Source of the DNA: an uncultured Prolixibacteraceae bacterium
GTDB taxonomy: Bacteria > Bacteroidota > Bacteroidia > Bacteroidales > Prolixibacteraceae
DNA length: 40,001 nt
NCBI GenBank assembly: GCA_913063265.1
Contig: CAJXZG010000046.1
Span: 1 to 40,001 of the forward strand
Direction: 5' to 3'
Within the stretch, counting starts at the first letter, position 1; every line of letters begins with the position of its first letter. The notes below the pieces were generated by a model that searched no databases, had not been told where the DNA came from, and saw only the letters and a list, made by a program, of their open reading frames with translations. The position numbers and the translations under genes are program-made. Of the stretch, positions 32,622 to 40,001 are shown in pieces.

Positions 32622-33605
32622 ATGAAAAAATCTAATCTTAACAGAAGGACATTTGTAAAAAGAACAATTGGTGCAGGTGTAGTATTAGCAGCAGCACCCA
32701 TGTATTTCTCATGCAATCCTTATAAATCGAAAGGTTTACCAACTGCATTATTGGGCAATACCGGAGTTGAAGTACCCAAAATTGCCTTTGGTTTAGGAAG
32801 CCGTTGGTGCACAATAGATTCGGAAGATGAAGCTTTGGAGTTGCTGACTTTTGCACTGGATAACGGTTTATATTATTGGGATACTGCCCATAGTTATGTA
32901 AATAGAAATAATGGTGTGGTAAGTGAGGAACGAATAGGTAAGATTTTAAAAACAAGAAGAAGCGAAGTATTTCTATCCACTAAAATAAGTACCCGGGATC
33001 CCGATGAAGCCATGCGCAATATTGAACTTAGCCTGAAAAGACTTCAAACCGATAAACTTGATATTCTGAAAATTCATTCCATCAATTCTGAAGAAGACAA
33101 TAAACTTATTAGTAAAAAAGGAGGCCTGATTGAAATCGTTCAAAAAATGAAAGAGCAGGGTGTTACACGCTTTGTTGGATTTTCAGGCCATGGAAATGCT
33201 GAAGCAATGAAATCTATGGCTGATCGAGGCGATTTCGATACCATGCTGATTGCAATGAACCACTGGGGTAATCACGAAAACGACAGAAAAAATATTACCA
33301 TCCCGGCAGCATTAAATAAAGGAATGGGAGTAATGTTAATGAAAGCCGTTCGGCCAAAAGACCAAAATCCGGACTATGATGGAAGTGAACTTGTACGATT
33401 TGCCCTTTCCTTAAATGGCCCTGCCGGATTAACTGTGGGAATGGAAAGCAAAGAAGTTCTTCAGAAAAACCTTGATTTATTGCGTAATTTTAAACCTATG
33501 ACGGAAGAAGAAAAAACCAAAATGGCTGCTTCTCTGTCTCCATTTTTCGACCATAAAAATCTGGAGTGGATGCTTCCTTCATACGAAGATGGAAACTGGG
33601 CATAA
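32622..33605 (+). CDS. Tat-exported aldo/keto reductase
   Basis: A 327-residue NADPH-type aldo/keto reductase carrying a twin-arginine signal (NRRTFVKR, residues 7-14, hydrophobic to 26, then FSCNP with a lipobox-like Cys31). The catalytic tetrad is visible: Asp87 and Tyr92 in YWDTAHSYVN, Lys121 in LSTKIS, His152 in LKIHSI. The C-terminal nucleotide-binding segment is present (GLTVGMESKEVLQKNLDLL). Family members reduce carbonyls of sugars and other compounds, normally in the cytoplasm. Export of an enzyme needing a bound nicotinamide cofactor is the same theme seen in the two Gfo/Idh genes at the other end of the window. It lies between the VOC and jelly-roll genes in the PUL operon. Confidence 0.92.
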   Translation: MKKSNLNRRTFVKRTIGAGVVLAAAPMYFSCNPYKSKGLPTALLGNTGVEVPKIAFGLGSRWCTIDSEDEALELLTFALDNGLYYWDTAHSYVNRNNGVVSEERIGKILKTRRSEVFLSTKISTRDPDEAMRNIELSLKRLQTDKLDILKIHSINSEEDNKLISKKGGLIEIVQKMKEQGVTRFVGFSGHGNAEAMKSMADRGDFDTMLIAMNHWGNHENDRKNITIPAALNKGMGVMLMKAVRPKDQNPDYDGSELVRFALSLNGPAGLTVGMESKEVLQKNLDLLRNFKPMTEEEKTKMAASLSPFFDHKNLEWMLPSYEDGNWA

Positions 33606-33641
33606 TAAGCACCGTGTAATTTCTTAAAACCTAAACTGCTA

Positions 33642-34580
33642 ATGAAGAAGTATTTGATTACATTCTTATTTTCAATATTAGTTATAATTACTTTTTCGCA
33701 AAGCCAACTAATTCTTAAAACAGGTTTCGAAGAAAATACATTTTTAAAGGTTTCCGGTAAAGGACATCAATTTTTTGGATACGACAAATCCACAAATTTT
33801 TCTTGGGAGAATATCGAGTTGAACGGTAGACTAAAATTTTTCTACCTGGCCGGAGATGAACCCGGTAACTTTGTCGAAACAACAATTGACAAAGTAGTTG
33901 GAAGAAAAGATAAACCTACATCGGCAATTTATATGTCGGTTAAAATGGATTTTCCTTACGATAAATTTGGGAATGTCACCCGCAACGAATTGTCATATTT
34001 CCCTGACTCAGCATTAACAGAAGGTTATGTTGCGGTTTGGATAAAATTACAGGATGATTTCCTGGAAAAAGCACCCAAAACCAAAGCAAGCAAACAACTC
34101 GATTATTACCAGCTTGATTCGTGGAGAATGTTGATGGAAATTAAGGAACCCAACTCAGGAATCAGTAAAAAGGGTCGCGGCACAAATAATTACAGAATTT
34201 CGTTTTTTATAGCACGCGATTCCACCACCAATAAAATGTACTGGCTGCTAAGGGCAGAAAGTCCGCAGCCTGTTCGTAAAATCGATTGGGAGATCGAAAA
34301 TAAGATGGTTGAAGTTCCCATTGGCGAGTGGTTTAAAATGGAGGCCTATTTCAAAAAAGACAAGAAAAATGGACGAGTCTGGTGGGCTGTAAATAATCAG
34401 CAAGTTGCAAACTATGAAGGGCGTACAGAACATCCTGACAATCCAATGCCGGTAAAATTCTGGTCTTTTGTAAAATTGTATCAGGATGAGAAGTGGTTTG
34501 AAAATGGCCCGGTTTTCCAATGGATTGATGATTTAGAGTTTTGGACTGGTTTTCCACCCAGTCATCCACAAGTAAATTAG
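33642..34580 (+). CDS. Exported jelly-roll/ConA-like protein, possible polysaccharide lyase
   Basis: I cannot place this 312-residue protein in a named family with certainty. It has a signal peptide (1-20, ITFSQSQ). The rest is a beta-rich chain with the layout of a concanavalin-like jelly roll: LILKTGFEENTF at the first strand, AIYMSVKMDFPY, GYVAVWIKLQDDF, DSWRMLMEIKEPNSG, YRISFFIARDSTTNKMYWLLRAESPQ, VPIGEWFKMEAYFKKDKKNGRVWWAVNNQQV and the closing FQWIDDLEFWTGFPP. Several families of heparin-lyase-like and alginate-lyase-like enzymes, and many carbohydrate-binding proteins, share this outline. No canonical catalytic signature is evident. Placement directly before a DUF6250-like gene and an apiosidase-like hydrolase suggests glycan binding or cleavage. 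Confidence 0.7.
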   Translation: MKKYLITFLFSILVIITFSQSQLILKTGFEENTFLKVSGKGHQFFGYDKSTNFSWENIELNGRLKFFYLAGDEPGNFVETTIDKVVGRKDKPTSAIYMSVKMDFPYDKFGNVTRNELSYFPDSALTEGYVAVWIKLQDDFLEKAPKTKASKQLDYYQLDSWRMLMEIKEPNSGISKKGRGTNNYRISFFIARDSTTNKMYWLLRAESPQPVRKIDWEIENKMVEVPIGEWFKMEAYFKKDKKNGRVWWAVNNQQVANYEGRTEHPDNPMPVKFWSFVKLYQDEKWFENGPVFQWIDDLEFWTGFPPSHPQVN

Positions 34581-34586
34581 TATTTT

Positions 34587-35267
34587 ATGAAACTTTTAGG
34601 AATATTTTTTCTATGCCTGTGCCTTTTTTCATGTAAAAATGAATCGGTTACTTTTACTGAAACCTTTGATTATTCCGATGGAGAAATCCCTGAAAACTTT
34701 TGGAGCGAAGGTTGCCGTGCCAGCATAAAAAATGAGCAGCTTTATGTAAATGCTGATACACAAAATCCTCAACAATCAACGGTTTGGTTGAATAAAAATC
34801 TTTCAGGAAATATCAGTATTGAATTTGATGTACATGTGATAGCCTCACAAGACACAGCGAATAACATTAACTGTTTTTTCATGTACGCTCATCCTGATGA
34901 AAATTTATCGCTGCAATCTACAACAAACAAAAGGGCAGACGCCAGATATGGCTTATATCACAAACTAAACGGATATATTATTACTTATCTGGCCAATGGA
35001 AATGAAGAAAAAGCAAGGTTTCGGTTTCGTAAAAATCCAGGATTTAACCTACTGAAGGAAAAGTTTGATTACGAATGTCGTTCTGGCAAAACTTATCACA
35101 TAAAAATTATTAAAAACGAAAATAATATCCAGTATTGGGTTGATGGAATCCAAATAATTGATTTTTTTGAAGAAAACAACCATGGATTAAATGAAGGGTT
35201 TTTTGCTTTCAGAACCTGGCACACTGAATTATGGTGGGATAACCTAACAATTAAAACTCTAAATTAG
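34587..35267 (+). CDS. Lipoprotein with YesU/DUF6250-like jelly-roll domain
   Basis: A 226-residue lipoprotein, with signal peptide and lipobox LFSC giving Cys16. The mature part is a single beta-sandwich: VTFTETFDYSDGEIPENFWSEG, NLSGNISIEFDVHVIA, CFFMYAHPDENLS, KLNGYIITYLANGNEEKARFRFRKNPGF, TYHIKIIKNENNIQYWVDGIQIIDFFEENNHGLNEGFFAFRTWHTELWWDNLTI. The ending (GFFAFRTWHT...WDNLTI) is the sort seen in YesU-like and DUF6250 proteins that accompany pectin- and rhamnogalacturonan-type degradation clusters. They are presumed carbohydrate-binding or accessory, not proven enzymes. It starts 6 bases after the previous stop and ends 2 bases before the next start, so it is firmly within the operon. Confidence 0.75.
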   Translation: MKLLGIFFLCLCLFSCKNESVTFTETFDYSDGEIPENFWSEGCRASIKNEQLYVNADTQNPQQSTVWLNKNLSGNISIEFDVHVIASQDTANNINCFFMYAHPDENLSLQSTTNKRADARYGLYHKLNGYIITYLANGNEEKARFRFRKNPGFNLLKEKFDYECRSGKTYHIKIIKNENNIQYWVDGIQIIDFFEENNHGLNEGFFAFRTWHTELWWDNLTIKTLN

Positions 35268-35269
35268 TT

Positions 35270-37117
35270 ATGAAGTATATTTTTTTAGCATTCGCCACTC
35301 TTTTTGTAATTGCATGTCAAGACAAACATAAAACAGTAAAAACATTCGATATTCATGAAATTGTATTTCATACTCAAAACGAATATTCAAATCCTTACAC
35401 TGAAGTTGAAATGGGTGTTGTATTAAGCGGCCCTGAATTTTCGAAAAAGATTTATGGTTTTTGGAACGGTGGAAACGAATTTGTAGTTCGCGTGGCTGCA
35501 TCCAAACCCGGAGATTGGTCGTGGGAAAGTTTTTCGAATCAGGAGGATGCTGGATTAAACAACAAAAAAGGAAGTTTTTCAGCCATTAGCTGGACTGATG
35601 AAGAGCTAATTACCAATCCCAACAGAAGAGGTTTTATTCGCTCTACATCTAATGGCCGTGCATTGGAATATGCCGATGGAACACCATTTTTTATGCTGGG
35701 CGATACATGGTGGGCAGCATCCACATGGAGATTTCCTCTAACCGGCGAAGAAGCGGACGAGAATTACATTCCCAATGAAAATATCACTTTTGAAAATGCG
35801 CTTCATTTCAGAAAAAAACAGGGCTACAATTGCATTGCATTGATTGCTGCTTTTCCCAACTGGTACGATGACAAATTTCCTCCGGCTTACATCAATTCCG
35901 ACTCTGTAGGTGTAAGACAGGCCTGGGAAAAAAATGGTGGATTAACTGCTAAATCTATGCACGATGAAAACGGGAATATGCCTTTTGAACGCTGGGAAGA
36001 AAAAGAAATTATAGCCGATTACGACCGTATAAATCCTGAATATTTTAAAAGTCTCGACAAAAAACTTAAATACTTAAATGAGCAGGGTTTTATAGCTTTT
36101 TTGGAAACTGTTCGTCGCGACCATGGTCCTTCGTGGAAGAAGTATTTCGATTTTCAGGAATCTTACACTCGCTATGTACAATATATTGTGGCCCGTTACG
36201 GAGCCTTTAATCTAATTTTTAGCGGTATTCATCTTGACTGGATTAACGAAGATTTTTGTCTCCCGTCCAAAGATTTTAATGAAGTTTTAACCAATCATCA
36301 TAAGAAATACGGTGGAATGCCGTATGGACAACCCCACACAATTCTTATTGATGGTTCAACATACACCCAATTTGGACACGGAAATGAAGCTCCCTGGTTA
36401 ACGATGCATTCGGTGGGTAACGTACCCCGAAACCATGGATTTTATCCCATGATGGAAGAGCTTTTTGATTTAAATCCAGCGTACCCGGTAGCTAATCTTG
36501 AACCTTATTATCCGGGTTGGGACAATGTATTTCACAATACTGTGGCAGGAGAGCGCCCGGTTCCGGGCTCTGAAAGAGACAACTATTTCGGACGTACCCA
36601 AATGTATGGAAGTGTATTGTCAGGTGGTTTGGCCGGACATATTTACGGAACAGGAGCCTATTGCGGAAGTGTTGCCAGCGAGCCCAAAAATGAAGGTGAA
36701 CGACCTTATATCTGGGAAGGATTGAATTACATTGCAGGAGCTCAATTGCCCTTTCTGGCAGATTTTATTCTTTCTGAAGGTATGGATTATCAAAATTGTA
36801 AACCGGCACGAGAAAAACTAATGCCACACAAAAGTAAAGGTGCGCCCGAAGAAGGACTGGATGGTTGGGCATATATGCTTCTAAAACCGGAAAAAGATTT
36901 GGCATTTGTTTATTTTGAAAATAAATGCGAAATAGCCGAAGTAAGCGGATTATTAGAAAATCAGACTTATAAAGTTAGTTGGTTCGATCCGATAGATGGA
37001 GAATGGTTGGACCAACTTGAAATTAATTCTGATGAAAATGGAACTCTTAAACTTAGTAAATTTCCATCCGGGAAAATTGTTTCAACCCGCGATTGGGCTG
37101 TTAAAATCAAACTTTAA
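35270..37117 (+). CDS. DUF5060/DUF4038 apiosidase-like glycoside hydrolase
   Basis: A 615-residue lipoprotein (Cys16 in FVIACQD) with an N-terminal DUF5060-like beta-domain (about 25-105: YSNPYTEVEMGVVLSG, YGFWNGGNEFVVRVAASKPGDWSWES), a TIM-barrel DUF4038 domain (about 120-480) and a C-terminal collagen-binding-like beta-domain (about 520-615, YKVSWFDPIDGEWLDQLEIN). The barrel motifs YADGTPFFMLGDTWWAASTWRFP, FIAFLETVRRDHGPSWKKYF and YNLIF-like FNLIFSGIHLDWINEDF are typical of the family. DUF4038 includes the GH140 apiosidases of rhamnogalacturonan II breakdown, but most members are uncharacterised, and the DUF5060 form may differ in specificity. Its stop overlaps the next start by one base (TAATG). 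Confidence 0.86.
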   Translation: MKYIFLAFATLFVIACQDKHKTVKTFDIHEIVFHTQNEYSNPYTEVEMGVVLSGPEFSKKIYGFWNGGNEFVVRVAASKPGDWSWESFSNQEDAGLNNKKGSFSAISWTDEELITNPNRRGFIRSTSNGRALEYADGTPFFMLGDTWWAASTWRFPLTGEEADENYIPNENITFENALHFRKKQGYNCIALIAAFPNWYDDKFPPAYINSDSVGVRQAWEKNGGLTAKSMHDENGNMPFERWEEKEIIADYDRINPEYFKSLDKKLKYLNEQGFIAFLETVRRDHGPSWKKYFDFQESYTRYVQYIVARYGAFNLIFSGIHLDWINEDFCLPSKDFNEVLTNHHKKYGGMPYGQPHTILIDGSTYTQFGHGNEAPWLTMHSVGNVPRNHGFYPMMEELFDLNPAYPVANLEPYYPGWDNVFHNTVAGERPVPGSERDNYFGRTQMYGSVLSGGLAGHIYGTGAYCGSVASEPKNEGERPYIWEGLNYIAGAQLPFLADFILSEGMDYQNCKPAREKLMPHKSKGAPEEGLDGWAYMLLKPEKDLAFVYFENKCEIAEVSGLLENQTYKVSWFDPIDGEWLDQLEINSDENGTLKLSKFPSGKIVSTRDWAVKIKL

Positions 37118-38160
37118 TGAAACAAATTAAAAGCATATTTTGGATAGTTCTTTTTCTGAGTTTTGTTTCCTGCACCGAAAAAGAAACACCACAAGTTGAA
37201 AAAATAATTTTTGACACCGACATGGGCTCAGACTGTGATGATGTGGGCGCCCTCGCTCTGTTACATGTTTATGCCGACCAGGGCAAAGTCGAAATCCTGG
37301 GATGCATTTACAGTTCAGGAAAAGTACCTTATGGTGTTGGAGTTATCGATGCCATCAATACTTATTTTGGACGACCAGATCTTCCTATTGGTGCCGACTA
37401 TGACACGATAATTGGTGACCCGGTGGATAAAATGAATGCAGCAGTTTTGGCCAATCAAACGGAGCTTTTTGGTCATGATAAAATTCAGACTTCCGATGTG
37501 TCGCAACAAACCAAACTAAACCGAAAAATTTTAGCTGTACAAGCTGATAACAGTGTTACCTACCTTACAGTGGGACACACCAATGCGCTTTATGAATTGT
37601 TGATTTCGGAACCCGATGAAATTTCGCCCTTAACAGGAAAAGAACTCATTCAGCAAAAAGTAAAACATTGGGTGGCTATGGGTGCTCTTAAAGCTAACAA
37701 TGCAGAAGGATATTATGCCAAAGACTGGAATTTTTTCTTTAATGGAACAGCACATTCAACAGAATACTTGCTGGATAATTTTCCAAAACCTGCCAGTTTT
37801 ATTGCTACCGGTTCAGATGTAATGACAGGAAAATCACTTCTGAAAACACCAGATAATAACATTGTTCGCAGGGCTTATGAGGAATGGTTAAAAAAAGTTT
37901 TTAATAAAAAACTTACAGATCAAAGACCAAGCTGGGATATTATTGCGGTAATGTATGCAGTTGAAGGCTTAAATGAATTTCTTTATAAAGAAGAATCCGG
38001 ATATCTTGATTATGATGCCGAAAAAGGAGCACTTTGGATTCGTGGAGAAAACAACAAAAATCATTCATTCATTTTAACAAAACAGGAATTTGTTAATGAC
38101 CTGGAAAATAAACTCAATCAATTGATTTCTATAGTTCCGGCACAACACAGTCAACCTTAA
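37117..38160 (+). CDS. Lipoprotein nucleoside hydrolase
   Basis: A 347-residue inosine/uridine-preferring nucleoside hydrolase fold, anchored as a lipoprotein (Cys19 in LSFVSCTEKE). The calcium-binding start DTDMGSDCDD (residues 33-42) is complete, and the second motif VTYLTVGHTNALYELL is recognisable. Nucleoside hydrolases split the N-glycosidic bond of ribonucleosides. In some Bacteroidota and actinobacterial proteins this fold acts on other glycosides, so a glycan role is possible here given its coupling by TAATG to the glycoside hydrolase. It is the last gene of the PUL operon; its TAA overlaps the stop of the convergent propeller gene. Confidence 0.9.
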   Translation: MKQIKSIFWIVLFLSFVSCTEKETPQVEKIIFDTDMGSDCDDVGALALLHVYADQGKVEILGCIYSSGKVPYGVGVIDAINTYFGRPDLPIGADYDTIIGDPVDKMNAAVLANQTELFGHDKIQTSDVSQQTKLNRKILAVQADNSVTYLTVGHTNALYELLISEPDEISPLTGKELIQQKVKHWVAMGALKANNAEGYYAKDWNFFFNGTAHSTEYLLDNFPKPASFIATGSDVMTGKSLLKTPDNNIVRRAYEEWLKKVFNKKLTDQRPSWDIIAVMYAVEGLNEFLYKEESGYLDYDAEKGALWIRGENNKNHSFILTKQEFVNDLENKLNQLISIVPAQHSQP

Positions 38161-39497
38161 TTTGAAGTTTGTAACCGGATGCAATAAAGTCCCTTTTCTC
38201 CTCTGAAAATATAGGATTTGCCGGCTATGGCCGTTGAAGCCCAGAATATGTCATTCAGTTTATTCTTTCTTAGTTCTTTGAAATCTTTACCTGCTTTAAT
38301 TACGTGTGTTACACCTTTTTCGTCGAGGCAGTAGATTTTATCGTTGTAAGCCCAGGGAGAAGCCCAAAAAGCAGCTGCATCCTCTATGTTTGTTGCCCGA
38401 TAAATTGTTTCTCCATTCTTTACATCGTAACACGAAATTTGTCCTCTTCTTCTGTCAAGCACATAAACCAGGCCCTGATAAACTACAGGTGTGGCCATTG
38501 CTATTCCTGATTCGGGCACTGACCATGCCACAAAATCATTGTAGGATTCATCCTCTTTAAGCGAAATATCACCTTTGGCCCCGGCTTTTATCCCAAATAA
38601 TACTCCTCCCCCGTTTCTTCGTTGTTCATTTCCTATAACTAAAATATCGCCTTCCGTTGTAGGTGATGTAATATTTCTCCCTCCCTTCATATCCAGCTCC
38701 CAGAAAAGTTCGCCATCGTCAGGATTATACCCTCGGGTTTTAAGGCCCTGTAATACCAGTTCGGTACGAAAACTGTTTTTCCAAATTATTGGAGTTCCCC
38801 AGTTCGATTTTTCATCACGTGCAATTCGCCATTTTTCTTCACCTGTTTTTGCATTCAGTGCTACTAAAAAAGAATTCTCTTCATTGTCAATTTGCAGGTA
38901 TAAAACCCCATTATACAAACATGGTGATGATGAAGTCCCCCAATTCGACTGCATTGGATAATTCCCCAAATCTTTTTCCCATATATTATTTCCATCCATA
39001 TCGTAACAATAAACAGCGGTCATCCCAAAGTAGGCATAAACATATTTTCCATCGGTTACCATTGTTTCAGGTGCGTAGTTGTTATCGCGGTGGGTTTTAT
39101 ATCGGGGTTTGCCGTGATAAGCGGTTTTTTTCCAGATTTCTTTACCCGATTTCAAATCAACACATATTACATCGAAGTTATACACTGCATCGTCGGGATT
39201 TTCCTGCCTTCTTCCCGGACGAACTTCATCTAAAACCGAAGGATCTTCCAATTCAGCATTTGTAATAAATATTTTATTTCCCCAAACAATCGGGCATGAC
39301 CAACCTCTGCCTTCCAAATCATATTTCCAATTCAGGTTTTTATCCATTCCCCACTCCAGCGGTAACTGTTTTGCATTTGCTATATTGTTGCTGTCAGGTC
39401 CCCTGAACTGAGGCCAGTTTTCCGATTTACAGGAAACAAGAATTGTCGTAATAAGGATAAAAATAAGTTTCAGACTGATTTTATTGAAGGAATTCAT
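38157..39497 (-). CDS. PQQ-like beta-propeller lipoprotein
   Basis: I start at the ATG at 39497, giving 446 residues; the open frame reaches 39611, but MNSFNKISLKLIFILITTILVSCKSENW is a proper lipoprotein signal with Cys23, and the upstream 38 residues are not. The mature protein opens with WPQFRGPDSNN, the standard start of PQQ-like repeat proteins, and contains propeller blades ending in GxKxxW-like units (LKSGKEIWKK, AKTGEEKWRI, DDGELFWELD, KNGETIYR). It lacks dehydrogenase catalytic motifs that I can identify, so it is probably a scaffold or ligand-binding propeller like BamB rather than a quinoprotein enzyme. Substrate and partner are unknown. It converges on the nucleoside hydrolase gene, with four bases shared at the stops. 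Confidence 0.88.
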   Translation of the reverse strand: MNSFNKISLKLIFILITTILVSCKSENWPQFRGPDSNNIANAKQLPLEWGMDKNLNWKYDLEGRGWSCPIVWGNKIFITNAELEDPSVLDEVRPGRRQENPDDAVYNFDVICVDLKSGKEIWKKTAYHGKPRYKTHRDNNYAPETMVTDGKYVYAYFGMTAVYCYDMDGNNIWEKDLGNYPMQSNWGTSSSPCLYNGVLYLQIDNEENSFLVALNAKTGEEKWRIARDEKSNWGTPIIWKNSFRTELVLQGLKTRGYNPDDGELFWELDMKGGRNITSPTTEGDILVIGNEQRRNGGGVLFGIKAGAKGDISLKEDESYNDFVAWSVPESGIAMATPVVYQGLVYVLDRRRGQISCYDVKNGETIYRATNIEDAAAFWASPWAYNDKIYCLDEKGVTHVIKAGKDFKELRKNKLNDIFWASTAIAGKSYIFRGEKGLYCIRLQTSN

Positions 39498-39641
39498 AAT
39501 ATTGGTTTTTAGTTGATTGGGCATTAAGATACACAAATTTTTACAGATTTTGGAAAATTCAACTACTTCCATCAGGCATTTGTTTGCCTTCCAATATTTC
39601 CTTAAATTCAAAAGTCATTACCATTACTAAATCCAACAACG

Positions 39642-40001
39642 ATGAAAAACCGCAAAATTTCCCGCCGCTACGCCATTAAAACCGTTTCAGTGGGAGCAGT
39701 TGGCGCCTTGGCCGCATCTTCTGTATCAGCATTTGCACTTAATGAAGCCAAAACACTTGCTGTTTTGGGTGGAGCAAAAGTCAGAAAAACACCGTGGCCC
39801 GAATGGCCGGTTTGGGACCAATCGGCTGAAGAAGAAGTACTAACCATGTTACGCAGCGGTCGCTGGTGGCGGGGAAGAGGAGAATATGTAGAAACTTTTG
39901 AAAATGAATACGCCAAACTAATGGGTGCAAAAAGATGTCTGGCAACTGCTAGCGGAACAACGGCATTACTGGTTTCTTTGCAGGTTTTGGGAGTGGATGC
40001 A
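39642..40001 (+). CDS. Tat-targeted DegT/DnrJ/EryC1/StrS aminotransferase, N-terminal part
   Basis: The first 120 codons of a PLP-dependent sugar aminotransferase-type protein, cut by the window edge. It begins MKNRKISRRYAIKTVSVGAVGALAASSVSAFA, a clear twin-arginine signal. The usual DegT opening follows: LAVLGGAKVRKTPWPEWPVWDQSAEEEVLTMLRSGRWWRGRGEYVETFENEYAKLMGAKRCLATASGTTALLVSLQVLGVDA, in which ASGTTAL is the PLP phosphate-binding loop. DegT enzymes normally transaminate nucleotide-linked keto-sugars in the cytoplasm; a Tat signal implies the folded, cofactor-bound enzyme is exported, and exported relatives are known in Bacteroidota and Planctomycetes by annotation. The active-site lysine lies beyond the window. 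Confidence 0.9.
   Translation, partial: MKNRKISRRYAIKTVSVGAVGALAASSVSAFALNEAKTLAVLGGAKVRKTPWPEWPVWDQSAEEEVLTMLRSGRWWRGRGEYVETFENEYAKLMGAKRCLATASGTTALLVSLQVLGVDA

Noticed and set aside
38304..39265. Several plus-strand frames of 68-158 codons opposite the propeller gene
   Set aside because: They mirror repeated blade codons of the PQQ-like gene in other frames, overlap each other in different frames and show no family resemblance.

Overview
The window is about 40 kb of AT-rich DNA from a Bacteroidota chromosome, most likely a free-living polysaccharide degrader of the Bacteroidales/Marinilabiliales type. This placement rests on a SusC/SusD pair driven by an ECF sigma factor and FecR anti-sigma factor, many TlpA, DUF4369-like, M56/BlaI and Gfo/Idh genes, promoters of the Bacteroidota form (TTTG, about 20 bp, TAnnTTTG), and many small palindromic repeats between genes. 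I saw no rRNA, tRNA, CRISPR array, transposase or phage gene. Both edges cut a gene: a lipocalin-like C-terminus on the left and a Tat-targeted DegT aminotransferase on the right.

Region 1 (1-6500) holds two paralogous Tat-exported Gfo/Idh/MocA oxidoreductases on the minus strand. They alternate with peroxide-defence genes on the plus strand: an exported Prx6-like peroxiredoxin, then an AhpC-OsmC pair behind a good Bacteroidota promoter. A nested palindromic element of about 210 bp (3077-3287) lies in the longest gene-free stretch.

Region 2 (6500-17200, minus strand) is the most unusual part. Read in transcription order it holds a TonB-dependent receptor, a BlaI-type repressor, a 936-residue M56 (BlaR1-like) membrane peptidase, a small secreted protein of unknown family, two TlpA-type thioredoxin lipoproteins and a paralogue of the small protein. 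The M56 protein appears to carry, after its protease domain, a TonB-plug-like segment, two TonB-C-like modules and, between them, two BamA-like POTRA domains. Three tandem 16-bp dyads at exact 20-bp spacing overlap the BlaI promoter. Five copies of one hairpin repeat sit at gene 3' ends, and a block of about 0.63 kb carrying the small-protein gene is duplicated on either side of the TlpA pair. My reading is an envelope-stress or redox sensing locus, repressed by BlaI and relieved by the M56 protease; the function is inference.

Region 3 (17500-24800) holds two small membrane proteins (CD225/dispanin-like and DUF2752), followed by a minus-strand cluster of GT2 glycosyltransferase, DUF4922 HIT-like nucleotidyltransferase/phosphorylase, SpoIID/LytB protein and GH9 glycanase. 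The cluster is interrupted by a DUF559 endonuclease-fold gene bracketed by 41-nt direct repeats, which looks like an inserted cassette.

Region 4 (24800-38160, plus strand) is a polysaccharide utilization locus: ECF sigma factor, FecR, SusC with an STN domain, SusD and a terminator, then a tight operon of VOC protein, Tat-targeted aldo/keto reductase, two jelly-roll-like exported proteins, a DUF5060/DUF4038 (apiosidase-like) glycoside hydrolase and a lipoprotein nucleoside hydrolase. Its substrate cannot be read from sequence. It ends against a convergent PQQ-like beta-propeller lipoprotein gene, with the two stop codons interleaved, and a Tat-targeted DegT aminotransferase begins at the right edge.
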